DNA from: Cytophagaceae bacterium
GTDB lineage: Bacteria > Bacteroidota > Bacteroidia > Cytophagales > Flexibacteraceae
DNA: 64,000 nucleotides
Direction of reading: 5' to 3'
NCBI GenBank assembly: GCA_027490155.1
Contig: JAIXYP010000039.1
Span: 57,603-121,602, forward strand
A model generated the notes under the pieces. It had not been told where the DNA came from and ran no database searches. It saw nothing but the letters and a program-made list of their open reading frames with translations. Shown here in pieces: positions 43,987-53,781 of this stretch (position 1 is the first letter of the stretch; every line of letters begins with the position of its first letter). The position numbers and the translations under genes are program-made.

Positions 43987-46900
43987 TTGGTACCTGGCAT
44001 AGAACATACCACTAGTCATAATGAGCCGTCAGTACCTACCCGGGTCCTGATCGTTGAGGATGAGCGAATAATCGCCTATGACCTCCGTATCCGGCTGCAG
44101 CACCTAGGCTACTATGTGGTAGATGTCCTGAGCCAAGGTTCGGAAGCCATTGCCTGTGTCCAGAGCGACCAAGTTGATTTGGTGCTGATGGATGTTGTGA
44201 TCGATGGTGAGCTTGACGGGATCGATACGGCCTTGGCCATCCAGCAGATTGCCGATATCCCGGTTGTTTTCTTGACCGCCTTTTCGGATGACAAGACGTT
44301 TGAGCGCGCCCGCAAGCTCGATCAGTTTGCCTATGTACTAAAGCCATTTCAGGAGCGGGAGCTCAATATCACTATCCAGACTCTGTTGCAGAAGCACCGC
44401 CTTGAGCGCAAGGTGCGGCAAAGTGAGCAACAGTACCGTAGCTTGTTTGAGCACACGCTAGAGGCTGTACTGATCTTGGACGACGAGGGCAACATTCAGG
44501 ACTTGAACCAGGCGGCTCGGAAGTTACTGGGTAACCTACATCATAACAAGCATACGATTTTCAGTCTGTTCCCGACGGCAGGCAAACCCTACATCCGTAA
44601 AAAATTTGCCGAGCTGCTCCAAACTGGCAGCGCCTTTGGTCGGTTCCGGTTGACGTTTAGCGGCAATGCAAGACGGCATCTATACCTCGAGCTTCGGCTA
44701 CAGGCAAATCTATACCCGGGGCTTCACATCGCCCAGCTCAATGACGCCTCCGCACGGGTCGAGGCCGAGCGGAAGATCAAGGAGCTTGCCCGCACCAGTT
44801 CGGACTCGCCACACCCGATTATCAGGCTAAGCTTGCAAGGTGAGGTCATTTACTTTAACAAGGCGGCGCTTCAGTTTGTGTTCCATTGGGGTAATAACTT
44901 CATTACCGAGATTCCACCAAGGCTTCAGGATCTGATCAATGTTACTGCCCAAGGTAAACCCGTCAAGAAGCTGATCTACAAACTCAAGCGCAAAACCTAT
45001 AGCGTCCGCTTGGTCTATGTGCCCGACGGTAAGTATATTAACTTCTATGCCACTGATATCACGAGCCTTCAGCATAGCAAAAGCCTGATAAGTGCCCAGC
45101 GTGATGCCCTAGAGCAGATCGCAAGAGGTCGGCCGATCACGGTGCTAGCCAAGCTGATGGCTGAGCTATTGCAAAGGACCTCGATGGGGGCCAAGGTAGC
45201 TTTTGTTGGGCTTAACCAACAGGCCGAAGCCCTTTACGCGATCCGGCAAAACAACCAAGACTACCAGCAATTGGCCGCTTTGGTCATGGCCAAATATGGT
45301 TCGGTACAGGCGCTTCTGTCTGCCTTCCGGGCCTATCCCAAGGGTCTTATCCTGACTGCTGCCGAGGTGTCAGAGCTAATCGAAATGCTCGAACCAGGGG
45401 TGTCTAAAGATGTCATGACAGGTCTAGCGATCTACCCTATCATGGCCAAGGGTGGCGACATCGAGATGTTCTTGTGTGTTAGGTGGCGCTCCCATAGCCC
45501 TAAGACAGACCAGATATTGGGCTTGATGCGGATGGTGACTAACGTGATGAGTGTGGCCATCGAGCGGGATCGGAATGTCCGGACCCTGTCAAATCAGGCC
45601 TTGCTTTTTGGCAACATCAACGACAGCGTTGTCATCCTAGATGCCCAAGGTCGGATTATTGATTGGAACTTGTCCAGCCACAAGCTCTTTGGGTATACCC
45701 GTGACCAAGCCCTTAACCAGACCATCGAGTCCCTAGGGTTGCTGCCTACAGGCCCTACAGGAGGGGCATTAGCCAATGCTTCCGCTCCTTTGTTCGACGA
45801 GATAGTGTTCACGTCTATATCGGGCAATACTGGTTATGCCGAGCTCAGCTTGGTGCCCATGTCGGATGTCAATAACGAGCCGATAGGTAGTATGTGTCTC
45901 TTCCGTGACATCACGATCCGGAAAAAGTATGAGGACCAGATCCGGACCAGCGAGGCGAACCTTACGTCGTTGATCGAGAATACGGACGATTTGGTCTGCT
46001 CGGTCAATCTCAGGGGTAATTTGCTGACGACTAACAGTGCGTTCGAAAAATTTATCCTACAGATCTCTGGCGAAAAGGCGATGACCGCCGGCAATTTGCT
46101 ATCGGTATTGCCTGCCCGGGTGGCCGCCGAGCTGGACGGCTATGTGCGGCGGGCGCTGGAGGGCGAAAAGCTGATGCACGAGTTCGTCCTACAGTTCGAC
46201 CAGGCCGATGAGATTGTGCTCGAGACTAGTTTCAACCCCATGCGGGACGTTCGGGGCAAGATAGAGGGGGCCTCAATTTTCGCTCGGAACGTTACCCAAC
46301 GCAAGCTGGCCGAGGACGAACTTAAACGCACCAATTTCGAGCTGGATAGTTTTGTCTATCGGGCCTCGCATGACTTACGTGCCCCAATGCGATCCATCTT
46401 GGGTTTGCTCAACTTAATGGAGATTGACAAGTCAGAAGCAAGCCTCAACCAGTACATTGGCTTGGTTAGGACTTCGATCAATAAGCTTGATAACTTCATT
46501 GCGGACCTCACACATTACTCGCGTAATTCACGAACGGCCATCGAGCCAGAGTCTGTCAACTTTTTGCAGATAATTGATGATTGCCTCGAGAACCTCAAGT
46601 ATATGGACCGCGCTAGTCGGGTCAAGATTTATACAGATATTTATGGCAACAGTGCCTTCTTTAGCGACTCGGGAAGGCTAGCCATCATCTTCCAGAACCT
46701 AATTAGTAACGCCATTAAGTACCAAGACCTCGAAAAAACAGACCCATTCCTCAAGATCAGAGTCAGTTCGGGTCTGCGTAATGCCCAAATCCTGATAGAG
46801 GATAACGGCAAAGGCATCAAACAGGAATTCTTGACGCGCATCTTTGACATGTTCTTCAGGGCGAGCGACGAAAGCTATGGCTCTGGCCTTGGCCTCTATA

Positions 46901-47061
46901 TCACCAAGCAGGTGATTGAGAAATTAGGAGGTACCTTGGCTGTCAACAGCGAGTTCGGCAAAGGGACAACGTTTGCGATCACGATCCCGAACCTGAACAA
47001 CGAAGCTGGCCCAGACGAGCGCAAGAGCACACAGGCTAACTTGACTTGGCTAGCTAACTAG
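43987..47061 (+). CDS. Receiver-PAS-PAS-GAF-PAS-PAS sensor histidine kinase
   Basis: A 1024-residue soluble signalling protein. It starts with a CheY-like receiver at about 17-135 (acidic Glu24/Asp25, phospho-Asp69, Lys119). PAS repeats follow at about 150-260 and 270-365, a GAF-like region at about 375-525, PAS at 530-650 and PAS at 660-770, and then HisKA/HATPase_c with His795 in ASHDLRAPM, NLISNAIKYQD, DNGKGI and GSGLGLYI. With an N-terminal receiver and a C-terminal kinase it can both receive and send phosphate. The start codon appears to be TTG: no in-frame ATG precedes the receiver. No ligand is deducible. Confidence 0.9.
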   Translation: MVPGIEHTTSHNEPSVPTRVLIVEDERIIAYDLRIRLQHLGYYVVDVLSQGSEAIACVQSDQVDLVLMDVVIDGELDGIDTALAIQQIADIPVVFLTAFSDDKTFERARKLDQFAYVLKPFQERELNITIQTLLQKHRLERKVRQSEQQYRSLFEHTLEAVLILDDEGNIQDLNQAARKLLGNLHHNKHTIFSLFPTAGKPYIRKKFAELLQTGSAFGRFRLTFSGNARRHLYLELRLQANLYPGLHIAQLNDASARVEAERKIKELARTSSDSPHPIIRLSLQGEVIYFNKAALQFVFHWGNNFITEIPPRLQDLINVTAQGKPVKKLIYKLKRKTYSVRLVYVPDGKYINFYATDITSLQHSKSLISAQRDALEQIARGRPITVLAKLMAELLQRTSMGAKVAFVGLNQQAEALYAIRQNNQDYQQLAALVMAKYGSVQALLSAFRAYPKGLILTAAEVSELIEMLEPGVSKDVMTGLAIYPIMAKGGDIEMFLCVRWRSHSPKTDQILGLMRMVTNVMSVAIERDRNVRTLSNQALLFGNINDSVVILDAQGRIIDWNLSSHKLFGYTRDQALNQTIESLGLLPTGPTGGALANASAPLFDEIVFTSISGNTGYAELSLVPMSDVNNEPIGSMCLFRDITIRKKYEDQIRTSEANLTSLIENTDDLVCSVNLRGNLLTTNSAFEKFILQISGEKAMTAGNLLSVLPARVAAELDGYVRRALEGEKLMHEFVLQFDQADEIVLETSFNPMRDVRGKIEGASIFARNVTQRKLAEDELKRTNFELDSFVYRASHDLRAPMRSILGLLNLMEIDKSEASLNQYIGLVRTSINKLDNFIADLTHYSRNSRTAIEPESVNFLQIIDDCLENLKYMDRASRVKIYTDIYGNSAFFSDSGRLAIIFQNLISNAIKYQDLEKTDPFLKIRVSSGLRNAQILIEDNGKGIKQEFLTRIFDMFFRASDESYGSGLGLYITKQVIEKLGGTLAVNSEFGKGTTFAITIPNLNNEAGPDERKSTQANLTWLAN

Positions 47062-47162
47062 TCCTAGGAAGCGAGTTCTGCCAACAGTCAACCTAAATAA
47101 TGACTCGTATGCTCGTTCCCTGATGCTTAATTAGCTGAAACCTCACACCAGACCATAAACCA

Positions 47163-47957
47163 ATGGCCATCATCTCTGGCTTATCTGCCACTGTCACCTT
47201 TGACCTCACACTGCCCATCACGCCAGGTGGACCAAATGTCAACTGCTATTATGCCGAGGATGTGCAGGAGCAAACCATCGAGGCTGGGACTTTTATAGGG
47301 TCTGTTGCACGTGGTGGTTCGGTTAATTACCGTAAGCTGAGCGTAACGCCCCACGGCAGCACAACGCATACCGAGTGCTATGGCCACATCAGTGACGACC
47401 CTCAGGCTACACTATATCATTGTTATCAGGGGCTGATCCAGGAGGCATTGTTGGTCTCGTTGCCGGTAGAGCGGCTACCGAATGGCGACCGAGTGATCAC
47501 GTTGTCGGCCGTTCGGTCGGCGTGGCAATCCTATCTGGATAAGAGCCCAAAAGGTAGCAGTAATAATAATGTCAATGCGCTCGTTATCAGGACCTTGCCT
47601 AATGGTGACACAAAATGTAATGCCCAACACAGTGGTAAAAATCCGGTTTATCCCGAGCCTGGCATTGGTCGGTTTTTGGCAGAAATCGGTATCCAGCATT
47701 GGCTGATAGACCTGCCTAGTGTGGATCGGGAGCTGGATGGCGGTGTGCTAGCGAACCACAATGGTTTCTGGCAAACAGACTTGGCGCAACTGTCGCCCTA
47801 CAAAAATGTAGCAGCCGATGGACGCAAAAATGCCACCATCACCGAGCTAATCTTTGTGCCCGATGTGGTGGCTGATGGATCTTATTCGTTGGTGTTGGCG
47901 CCGATGGCTTTATTAAGCGATGCGGCCCCTAGTCGTGTCCTGCTATTGAAGGCATAA
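47163..47957 (+). CDS. Cyclase-family metal hydrolase (kynurenine formamidase-like)
   Basis: A 264-residue member of the cyclase family (PF04199), which includes arylformamidases that hydrolyse N-formylkynurenine. The metal-site motif reads HGSTTHTECYGH at about residues 62-73, a variant of the HxGTHxDxPxH signature in which Asp is Glu and Pro is Tyr. The late motif IDLPSVDRELDGG near residue 190 is also family-typical. The substrate cannot be assigned; no tryptophan-catabolism genes are nearby. It converges on a Nudix hydrolase gene 87 bases away. Confidence 0.82.
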   Translation: MAIISGLSATVTFDLTLPITPGGPNVNCYYAEDVQEQTIEAGTFIGSVARGGSVNYRKLSVTPHGSTTHTECYGHISDDPQATLYHCYQGLIQEALLVSLPVERLPNGDRVITLSAVRSAWQSYLDKSPKGSSNNNVNALVIRTLPNGDTKCNAQHSGKNPVYPEPGIGRFLAEIGIQHWLIDLPSVDRELDGGVLANHNGFWQTDLAQLSPYKNVAADGRKNATITELIFVPDVVADGSYSLVLAPMALLSDAAPSRVLLLKA

Positions 47958-48044
47958 ACCAACAGTACTTTTAAGTCGAACCAAGATATGGTCCTGCACA
48001 GGACAATGATTGGCAGTGCTAGGTACCTAAATCAAGCCCCTTGA

Positions 48045-48578
48045 TTACTGGATCGCTTTGGTCCTGAATAATGATTTGGCAACCATGTGGTCACCTTCGC
48101 TCATTGGCAAGGCAAGGGCTTCGCGCACAGTAAACCAACCAGAGGCTTGATGCTCGTTGAGCTTGATTTTGCCTCCTGTCTGTACGACGACTATCGGGAT
48201 GAGGGTGACATGGATATTACCCTGCCAGAAAGATTGGCCTGCCAGCAACAAACCAGGCTCGATGGTGATGTTAAGCTCTTCTTTGACTTCGCGTACGATA
48301 GCACGGAGTGCCGACTCGCCTTGCTCGATCTTTCCGCCGACGAACTCCCAAAGGCCAGGGTTAGATTTTTTTGGTCCCCGCTGTGCCAAAAAGACCTTAC
48401 GGTTGTCTTCCATGACGGCGCAGACAACCCTGATTGCTTTGTCTTCGCCCAGTACGAGGGTTGGTTTGCGTGCAGCAAAGGCCTCAGCGAGATTAGCAGC
48501 TAGGGCTTTGTCAATATAGTTGCTCTCTTCGTCGTAGTAGGCAACTGATGAGTCGTGTATGCTATCAGATGTGTGCAT
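48045..48578 (-). CDS. MutT-like Nudix hydrolase
   Basis: A 177-residue Nudix protein. The complete Nudix box G82-x5-E88-x7-R96-E97-V98-x-E100-E101 is present, and the fold starts at IRVVCAVMEDNRKVFLAQRG. It probably removes oxidised or unusual nucleoside triphosphates (8-oxo-dGTP diphosphatase-like), as suggested by the MutT/CTP-pyrophosphohydrolase-like LWEFVGGKIEQGE. The ~48-residue N-terminal extension (MHTSDSIHDSSVAYYDEE) is not part of the fold. A TAAATTTG box lies about 42 bases upstream. Confidence 0.88.
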   Translation of the reverse strand: MHTSDSIHDSSVAYYDEESNYIDKALAANLAEAFAARKPTLVLGEDKAIRVVCAVMEDNRKVFLAQRGPKKSNPGLWEFVGGKIEQGESALRAIVREVKEELNITIEPGLLLAGQSFWQGNIHVTLIPIVVVQTGGKIKLNEHQASGWFTVREALALPMSEGDHMVAKSLFRTKAIQ

Positions 48579-48619
48579 ATAGTGGCGTTGGGTCTGGTAG
48601 AAGATGAAGTAATGCGAAG

Positions 48620-48627
48620 CAAATTTA
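48620..48627 (-). promoter_or_regulatory. Candidate -7 box for the Nudix gene
   Basis: CAAATTTA reads TAAATTTG on the minus strand, matching TAnnTTTG 42 bases before the ATG. Confidence 0.35.
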
Positions 48628-48844
48628 CGAAAAAGGATGCTCTATTTGCTTGCAATATTGACCTTAGGACATTGGGTGGCAGATGTTCGGGACAAATAAC
48701 AAGTTGTTAAAGTTGCATTTTTAGTGCTTTCTTAGGTAGCGAGGTTTGCTAAAATGAACGACACTAAACCATTTTTTGGCTATTATTGCCATTGGTCTAT
48801 CGGCTTTCTGCCAGCCTAAGTACCAGTGGGTGTTAGCAGATATT

Positions 48845-49837
48845 ATGCCAAGTAGTTTACCGTCGTCGCCATCTATGAGTTATCAGAACGAAGTGCAAGC
48901 CGCTGAGGCTTTTCAGTCATCCTACAAAAAATTGGTTGCCGAGGTTGGCAAGGTGATCATCGGCCAAGACGAGATCGTGAAACAGGTGCTAACGGCAATT
49001 TTCTGCCAAGGGCACTGTTTACTGGTAGGGGTGCCGGGCCTAGCTAAGACCCTCCTGATCCAGACTATTTCTTCCGCACTGGATCTTTCGTTCAACCGCA
49101 TCCAGTTTACGCCGGATCTGATGCCGAGTGACATTACAGGTTCGGAGACGCTAGACCAGAACCGCAACTTCAAGTTTATTAAGGGACCTGTATTTGCGCA
49201 CATCGTCCTGGCAGACGAAATTAACCGGACACCACCCAAGACGCAAGCAGCCTTGCTAGAAGCCATGCAAGAAGGCGCCGTCACGATCGCAGGTCAGCGC
49301 TATGCGCTCGAGCGGCCATTCTTCGTGTTGGCAACCCAAAACCCGATTGAACAAGAGGGTACCTACCCATTGCCAGAAGCGCAGCTAGACCGTTTTATGT
49401 TCAACCTCTGGCTGGACTATCCGGAGCATGCAGCCGAAGTTGCAATCGTAAAAAGTACTACTACCTCAACCAAGGCGACAGCCAATTGTGTGGTCTCGGC
49501 GGCGGAGATTTTGGAATTCCAGCAGCTGGTCCGGCAAGTACCAGTACCTGACAATGTGGTGGAATATGCCGTGGGTCTCACCCGCCGTACACGTCCCAAT
49601 ACATCAGGCGCACATGCCAAAGCCAACCAGTACCTTGAGTGGGGTGCTGGTCCGCGGGCTTCGCAATACTTGGTCTTGGGGGCCAAGTGCAATGCACTAT
49701 TGGGTGGCAAGTTTTCGCCAGATGTCGAGGATGTCAAGGCGGTGGCATTGCCGGTGTTGCGCCATAGGGTCGTCCGGAATTTCAAGGCCGAAGCAGAGGG
49801 TGTCACGATCGAACGCCTGATTGCGGATTTGTTGTAA
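48845..49837 (+). CDS. MoxR-family AAA+ ATPase
   Basis: From the ATG at 48845 the protein has 330 residues; a second ATG at 48875 (MSYQNEV) also fits, while the open frame to 48776 would need a TTG start and adds a non-family leader. Walker A is GVPGLAKT, Walker B is LADEINRTPPKTQAALLEAM, and the sensor TQNPIEQEGTYPLPEAQLDRF is intact. MoxR ATPases chaperone or activate metal-containing proteins, usually with DUF58 and von Willebrand-type genes next door. Those partners are missing here, so its client is unknown. Confidence 0.9.
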   Translation: MPSSLPSSPSMSYQNEVQAAEAFQSSYKKLVAEVGKVIIGQDEIVKQVLTAIFCQGHCLLVGVPGLAKTLLIQTISSALDLSFNRIQFTPDLMPSDITGSETLDQNRNFKFIKGPVFAHIVLADEINRTPPKTQAALLEAMQEGAVTIAGQRYALERPFFVLATQNPIEQEGTYPLPEAQLDRFMFNLWLDYPEHAAEVAIVKSTTTSTKATANCVVSAAEILEFQQLVRQVPVPDNVVEYAVGLTRRTRPNTSGAHAKANQYLEWGAGPRASQYLVLGAKCNALLGGKFSPDVEDVKAVALPVLRHRVVRNFKAEAEGVTIERLIADLL

Positions 49838-50146
49838 TCGGCATCGGATCTTACACCAATCTTACAAGTAGTTGGTTATTAGTGGGTTATATCGAATAAA
49901 TTAATAGATTTTAATCTCTTTTTTGGTTTTCGTGTTTCCAGATCCCCTACCTTGGTGCCATACCGCTGCAGGATCGAGACTGGATATGCCCATCAGAGAG
50001 CTAGCAGAGTGCCTTTAGTATCGTTTGGTTTTCGCCCAGTTTTCGGGTTGTGATGTCAGATCAGTTAATGGGTCTGTCTGCAGCTGAAGGTGATCGACCA
50101 AGTACTGGGCCAAAGTGGTAGCTCACCATATTAACCCCGAAAAAGA
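49838..50146. other. 309-base intergenic region
   Basis: AT-rich at the start, with a weak AGATT/AATCT hairpin near 49907-49918 and a T-tract that could be a terminator for moxR. No gene is seen. Confidence 0.4.
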
Positions 50147-51961
50147 TTGAAAACTCTACTCAACCTCTCTGTACTGTCTTTGGCTGCCCTTGCGATGATA
50201 GCTGGCTGCTTCCCACAGACGGCTGTGGCACAAAAGCGCAATGCGTATGCTTATTATAAGGCTCCACGTCAGGTACAGATCGTAGTTGCCCCCAATGGGG
50301 ATGACGAAGCTGAAGGCAATTTGGCGAATCCTATCAGGACACTTTTTGAGGCGCGCGAACGTGTCCGTGATCTCCTGATCGAGCAAAGGGGACCTGATAT
50401 TGAGGTCCTGATCCAACCTGGATTTTATCGTCAGGATAGCACCCTGACCTTTGAGGCGATGGACTGCTCGCCCCACCGCAAGGTGACCTGGCAGACGCCG
50501 CTAGGCAAAAAAGCCAACCTCAGTGGCGGGGCCTTGGTGCTAGGTTGGGAGCCGCTGAAAGGTGGTCTATGGAAAGCACCTTGCAAGCACCCGGCGTTCC
50601 GCCAGCTTTATGTCAATGGTCAGCGGCGGCAGCGTGCTCGTGGCCTTATGCCACCAGATATTCAGACCCTTAACAAAGCAGGGGATAGCCTTGTTGGTTA
50701 CCGCTCGCGATTGTTTCAGCTAACAAAGGGCCAAACCAAACACCTTGAGCTGCACTATGCCAACGGTAGCGGATATAGCATTATGCCCGTCAGCAACTTG
50801 CAGATGGACAGCACAGGCGAAAAACAACTCGTGATCAATCCGCGTTGGTTTGCCCTCATGAGCCGCAAAGAAGGTGGTGCCATGACGATGCCTACCCACA
50901 TCGAGGGATCATTAGCTCTGCTGGACCAACCAGGCGAGTGGTATCATGACCAAGAGGAAGGGATGCTCTACTACTATCCTTTTGCAAGTGAAGACCTGAC
51001 CTCTGCCGAAGTAACGGTCCCGGTCCTGACGACAATCATGCAGATAGCTGGCAGTGAGGAAGAGCCAGTGATCAACCTCAAGTTTAAGGGGCTGACTTTT
51101 AGCGAAGGCAACTGGGCTGGGCCAGACAATAAGCCCATGCTGAACGTATTTGCCAACGCCATGGCCGACACCAGCAGTATGTCCGAGGTGATTGATAGTC
51201 TGTACATCGGCCCACGCTATGGCGAGTATCAAGAAAGCCCATCTCATGTTGTGCTTAAGCACTGCCATGGGCTGACGCTTTATGGCTGTTTGTTCACCCG
51301 GATGGGCAGCCAAGGTCTGAAACTTGGCGAAGGTTGCAAGGATAACTTAGTCGAGTATGCCTTGTTTGAAGACATCAGTGGGAACGGATTGATGATTGGC
51401 GGGATGGATCGGATAGCTCATCACCCGAGCGACCCACGCTACATTGTGGAGCGGAATACAGTCCGGAACTGTTTGGTTCGGCGTGTAGGTGTGGACTTTA
51501 CAGGGGCAGTCGGCTTGCTGTCAACCTATGCCAGTAACACGGTAATCGAAATGAATGAATTTACGCAGCTGCCCTATACCGCCATTGCGTTGGGTTGGGG
51601 CTGGGGCCGAGCTGATAGTGGTGGGATGGCTAAACAAACACGGGTGTTCCCGACCAGTTCTACCGCCAAAAACAACATTATCCGCAACAACCACATCCAT
51701 AAAGTGATGTTGCGCCATGCTGAGGGTGGGGCCATTTACACAATGGGCGCCCAACCTGGTAGCCAGATCATGGACAATGTGCTCTATAACAACCCGCAAG
51801 GATACGACATCCTGTTAGGGCCTGGTACTGCAAAGCTCGAGGTCGGGATTAACAAAGCAGGTCTTGGCGAGGCTACTAAGGCGCCAACACTAGGCATCCA
51901 AATTATGTCCAGCGCACGAGAGGCTACAGTCCGGATTGTGCAACGGCCTAGCGTACCATAG
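50147..51961 (+). CDS. Exported right-handed beta-helix protein
   Basis: A 604-residue exported protein. Its signal segment (LLNLSVLSLAALAMIAGC) offers both a lipobox (IAGC) and a conventional cut after TAVAQ, so anchoring is uncertain. The start codon appears to be TTG at 50147. The N-terminal QIVVAPNGDDEAEGNLANPIRTLFEARERV is a typical entry to parallel beta-helix (pectate-lyase-like) proteins. The later regions (residues ~370-580) repeat HCHGLTLYGCLF, NVVLYNNPQGYD-like turns of a beta-helix. It may bind or cleave an extracellular polysaccharide; the catalytic residues cannot be placed. Confidence 0.78.
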   Translation: MKTLLNLSVLSLAALAMIAGCFPQTAVAQKRNAYAYYKAPRQVQIVVAPNGDDEAEGNLANPIRTLFEARERVRDLLIEQRGPDIEVLIQPGFYRQDSTLTFEAMDCSPHRKVTWQTPLGKKANLSGGALVLGWEPLKGGLWKAPCKHPAFRQLYVNGQRRQRARGLMPPDIQTLNKAGDSLVGYRSRLFQLTKGQTKHLELHYANGSGYSIMPVSNLQMDSTGEKQLVINPRWFALMSRKEGGAMTMPTHIEGSLALLDQPGEWYHDQEEGMLYYYPFASEDLTSAEVTVPVLTTIMQIAGSEEEPVINLKFKGLTFSEGNWAGPDNKPMLNVFANAMADTSSMSEVIDSLYIGPRYGEYQESPSHVVLKHCHGLTLYGCLFTRMGSQGLKLGEGCKDNLVEYALFEDISGNGLMIGGMDRIAHHPSDPRYIVERNTVRNCLVRRVGVDFTGAVGLLSTYASNTVIEMNEFTQLPYTAIALGWGWGRADSGGMAKQTRVFPTSSTAKNNIIRNNHIHKVMLRHAEGGAIYTMGAQPGSQIMDNVLYNNPQGYDILLGPGTAKLEVGINKAGLGEATKAPTLGIQIMSSAREATVRIVQRPSVP

Positions 51962-52008
51962 GGACGCTTTTTGCCAGAGCTGATGCCTATTGTGAGTATC
52001 GTTATTAT

Positions 52009-52051
52009 AAAGCCCCACACGTCGCCTAAAGGCAGATATGTGGGGCTTTTG
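52009..52051 (+). terminator. Intrinsic terminator after the beta-helix gene
   Basis: AAAGCCCCACA (52009-52019) and TGTGGGGCTTT (52039-52049) are exact reverse complements (11 bp), with a T-rich end on the plus strand. It lies between the convergent beta-helix and ruvA genes and may work in both directions. Confidence 0.8.
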
Positions 52052-52084
52052 GTTGTGTTTAGCCGCAGGTTAAATGGCCAATCC

Positions 52085-52744
52085 TTAATTCCGAAGGGAG
52101 CGTTTGACCAATTCTTCCGTCGTTAGCATAGGCCCGTCGCGTTTGATGACGGTGTCAAGGTTTTTCTCGGCAGTGGCACGTGCGATGCCGAGGGTGAGCA
52201 AGGCAGCCAGAGCGGTTTCGCGGTTGTTGCGGGCTGCTGCGTGTGCCCCTTGACTTGGGCTAGCGACAGCGGCCGTGCCGTCAGCATTTGTGCTGGATAG
52301 GCCTGCATCGTCAGAGATACCTGCGGCGGCTTGCCAGTGGCTTTTCTGTAGTTTGTCTTTCAGCTCCAGGATGAGGCGTTGGGCTGTTTTGGGGCCAATA
52401 CCTTTAATAGCTTGTACCGAGCGTACATCTCCGCTGACAATGGCCTGGAACAGCTCGGTAGGCGCGGTGTGGCTTAGCATAACCAAGGCGGTGCCGGGGC
52501 CGATGCCACTGACGGAAATCAGGTGGAGGAACAAGGCCTTCTCGTCAGCCTGCGCAAAGCCATAGAGCGTATGGGCATCCTCTTTAACATGGAGCCAGAC
52601 GAACAAGCGACAGTTGCCCTCGATGGTCTTGATCTGCTCGTAGGTGTTGACCGATATGCGCAAAAGGTAGCCGATCCCGCCCGCCTCGATGATGGCTTGT
52701 GCAGGATCTTTTTGGCGAAGTGAGCCGGTGATATAGGCGTACAT
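52085..52744 (-). CDS. ruvA: Holliday junction DNA helicase subunit RuvA
   Basis: A 219-residue RuvA from the chosen start (MYAYITGSLRQK); the open frame continues 39 codons upstream, but that part overlaps the corA stop and is not RuvA-like. Domain I is the OB fold (1-65), domain II holds two helix-hairpin-helix motifs (SVSGIGPGTALVML and AIKGIGPKTAQRLILELK), and domain III (NRETALAALLTLGI) binds RuvB. RuvA tetramers bind Holliday junctions and recruit RuvB for branch migration. corA is immediately upstream, 41 bases away. Confidence 0.95.
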   Translation of the reverse strand: MYAYITGSLRQKDPAQAIIEAGGIGYLLRISVNTYEQIKTIEGNCRLFVWLHVKEDAHTLYGFAQADEKALFLHLISVSGIGPGTALVMLSHTAPTELFQAIVSGDVRSVQAIKGIGPKTAQRLILELKDKLQKSHWQAAAGISDDAGLSSTNADGTAAVASPSQGAHAAARNNRETALAALLTLGIARATAEKNLDTVIKRDGPMLTTEELVKRSLRN

Positions 52745-52785
52745 ACTAGTTGGTATTGATGTTTTAAGCCCATTAGGGCCATATT

Positions 52786-53703
52786 TTAGGGTCTGAGCCA
52801 GCCTTTGCGCCTGAACCAGAGGTACAATAAGCCGATTGTGATGGCCATCAGGCTCAGGCAAACAGGGTAGCCATAACGTTGTTGGAGCTCGGGCATGAAC
52901 TCGAAATTCATCCCATAGATCCCGGCGATGAAGGTCACGGGCAGGAAGAAAACACTGAACAAGGTCAAGACCCGCATCACCTCGTTGGTGCGGTGGTCGC
53001 TTAGGGCCAAGTTGAGGCTCATGAGGCTCGTCACAAGCTCGGCTAGCTCGTCATACCTGAAGACTAGCTTGGTGCAATAGTAGTTCAGCTCATGGTGCTG
53101 GGTTTCTGTCCGGATGTCGGGCAACTGCTCGGTTACTTCTTGCGAGCTGTTGAGGAGGCGACGAAGTAAAAAGATCTTGCGTTTGAGGTAGAAGAGCTCC
53201 TTGATGAGTGCTAGGTTGTCCTTCTGGCGCAGGAAAACGGCTTCCTCGAACCCATCAATCCGACGCGAGAGTGCCAAAACTGGGGTTTCGAACGTGCGTA
53301 GGGCCCTATTGAGTATAAAGTCTGCGAGGCTATCCTTGGTGTGGGGCTGGCCGCAGGTAAGGGCCTCGTCAATGGTGTCGTCATACCATTGCATTTCGCT
53401 GCGGTGAATGGTATAGATGAAACCTTCGCCGATGAAAATACAGATCTTTCGCGTTAGCTCATGGATAGTGTCGGCATGGATCGGTGCCCTATTATCATAG
53501 CTGCGGAACACGATATAGACATAATGCTCGCCTTGATGGACGACGGGCATGTGGTCTGGCTCCAGACAACTGAGTGCCAAGTTTTTAGGCACTTGATAGG
53601 TCATGGCAAAGGACTCAAGCTCCGATGCTGAGGGATTTACAGCATCTACCCATTTGTAATTGTGGTCAGAGTAGTTGGTCTGGAAAATCAGTTTTTCTGC
53701 CAC
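52786..53703 (-). CDS. corA: CorA-type divalent metal transporter
   Basis: A 305-residue CorA, a Mg2+ (or Co2+/Ni2+) channel of the inner membrane. The N-terminal cytoplasmic domain is helical and acidic, and two C-terminal helices frame the pore, with the signature YGMNFEF between them (GMN motif) and LYLWFRRKGW at the end. It is a fairly standard length. ruvA follows closely on the same strand, and the aldo/keto reductase gene is 78 bases upstream, so a loose operon is possible. Confidence 0.93.
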   Translation of the reverse strand: MAEKLIFQTNYSDHNYKWVDAVNPSASELESFAMTYQVPKNLALSCLEPDHMPVVHQGEHYVYIVFRSYDNRAPIHADTIHELTRKICIFIGEGFIYTIHRSEMQWYDDTIDEALTCGQPHTKDSLADFILNRALRTFETPVLALSRRIDGFEEAVFLRQKDNLALIKELFYLKRKIFLLRRLLNSSQEVTEQLPDIRTETQHHELNYYCTKLVFRYDELAELVTSLMSLNLALSDHRTNEVMRVLTLFSVFFLPVTFIAGIYGMNFEFMPELQQRYGYPVCLSLMAITIGLLYLWFRRKGWLRP

Positions 53704-53781
53704 AAATCAACAAGCTAGTGATACGATATTGACACGATAAATGATGCAGAGTTGACCTTAAACGAGGCACGTTGCAAAACA

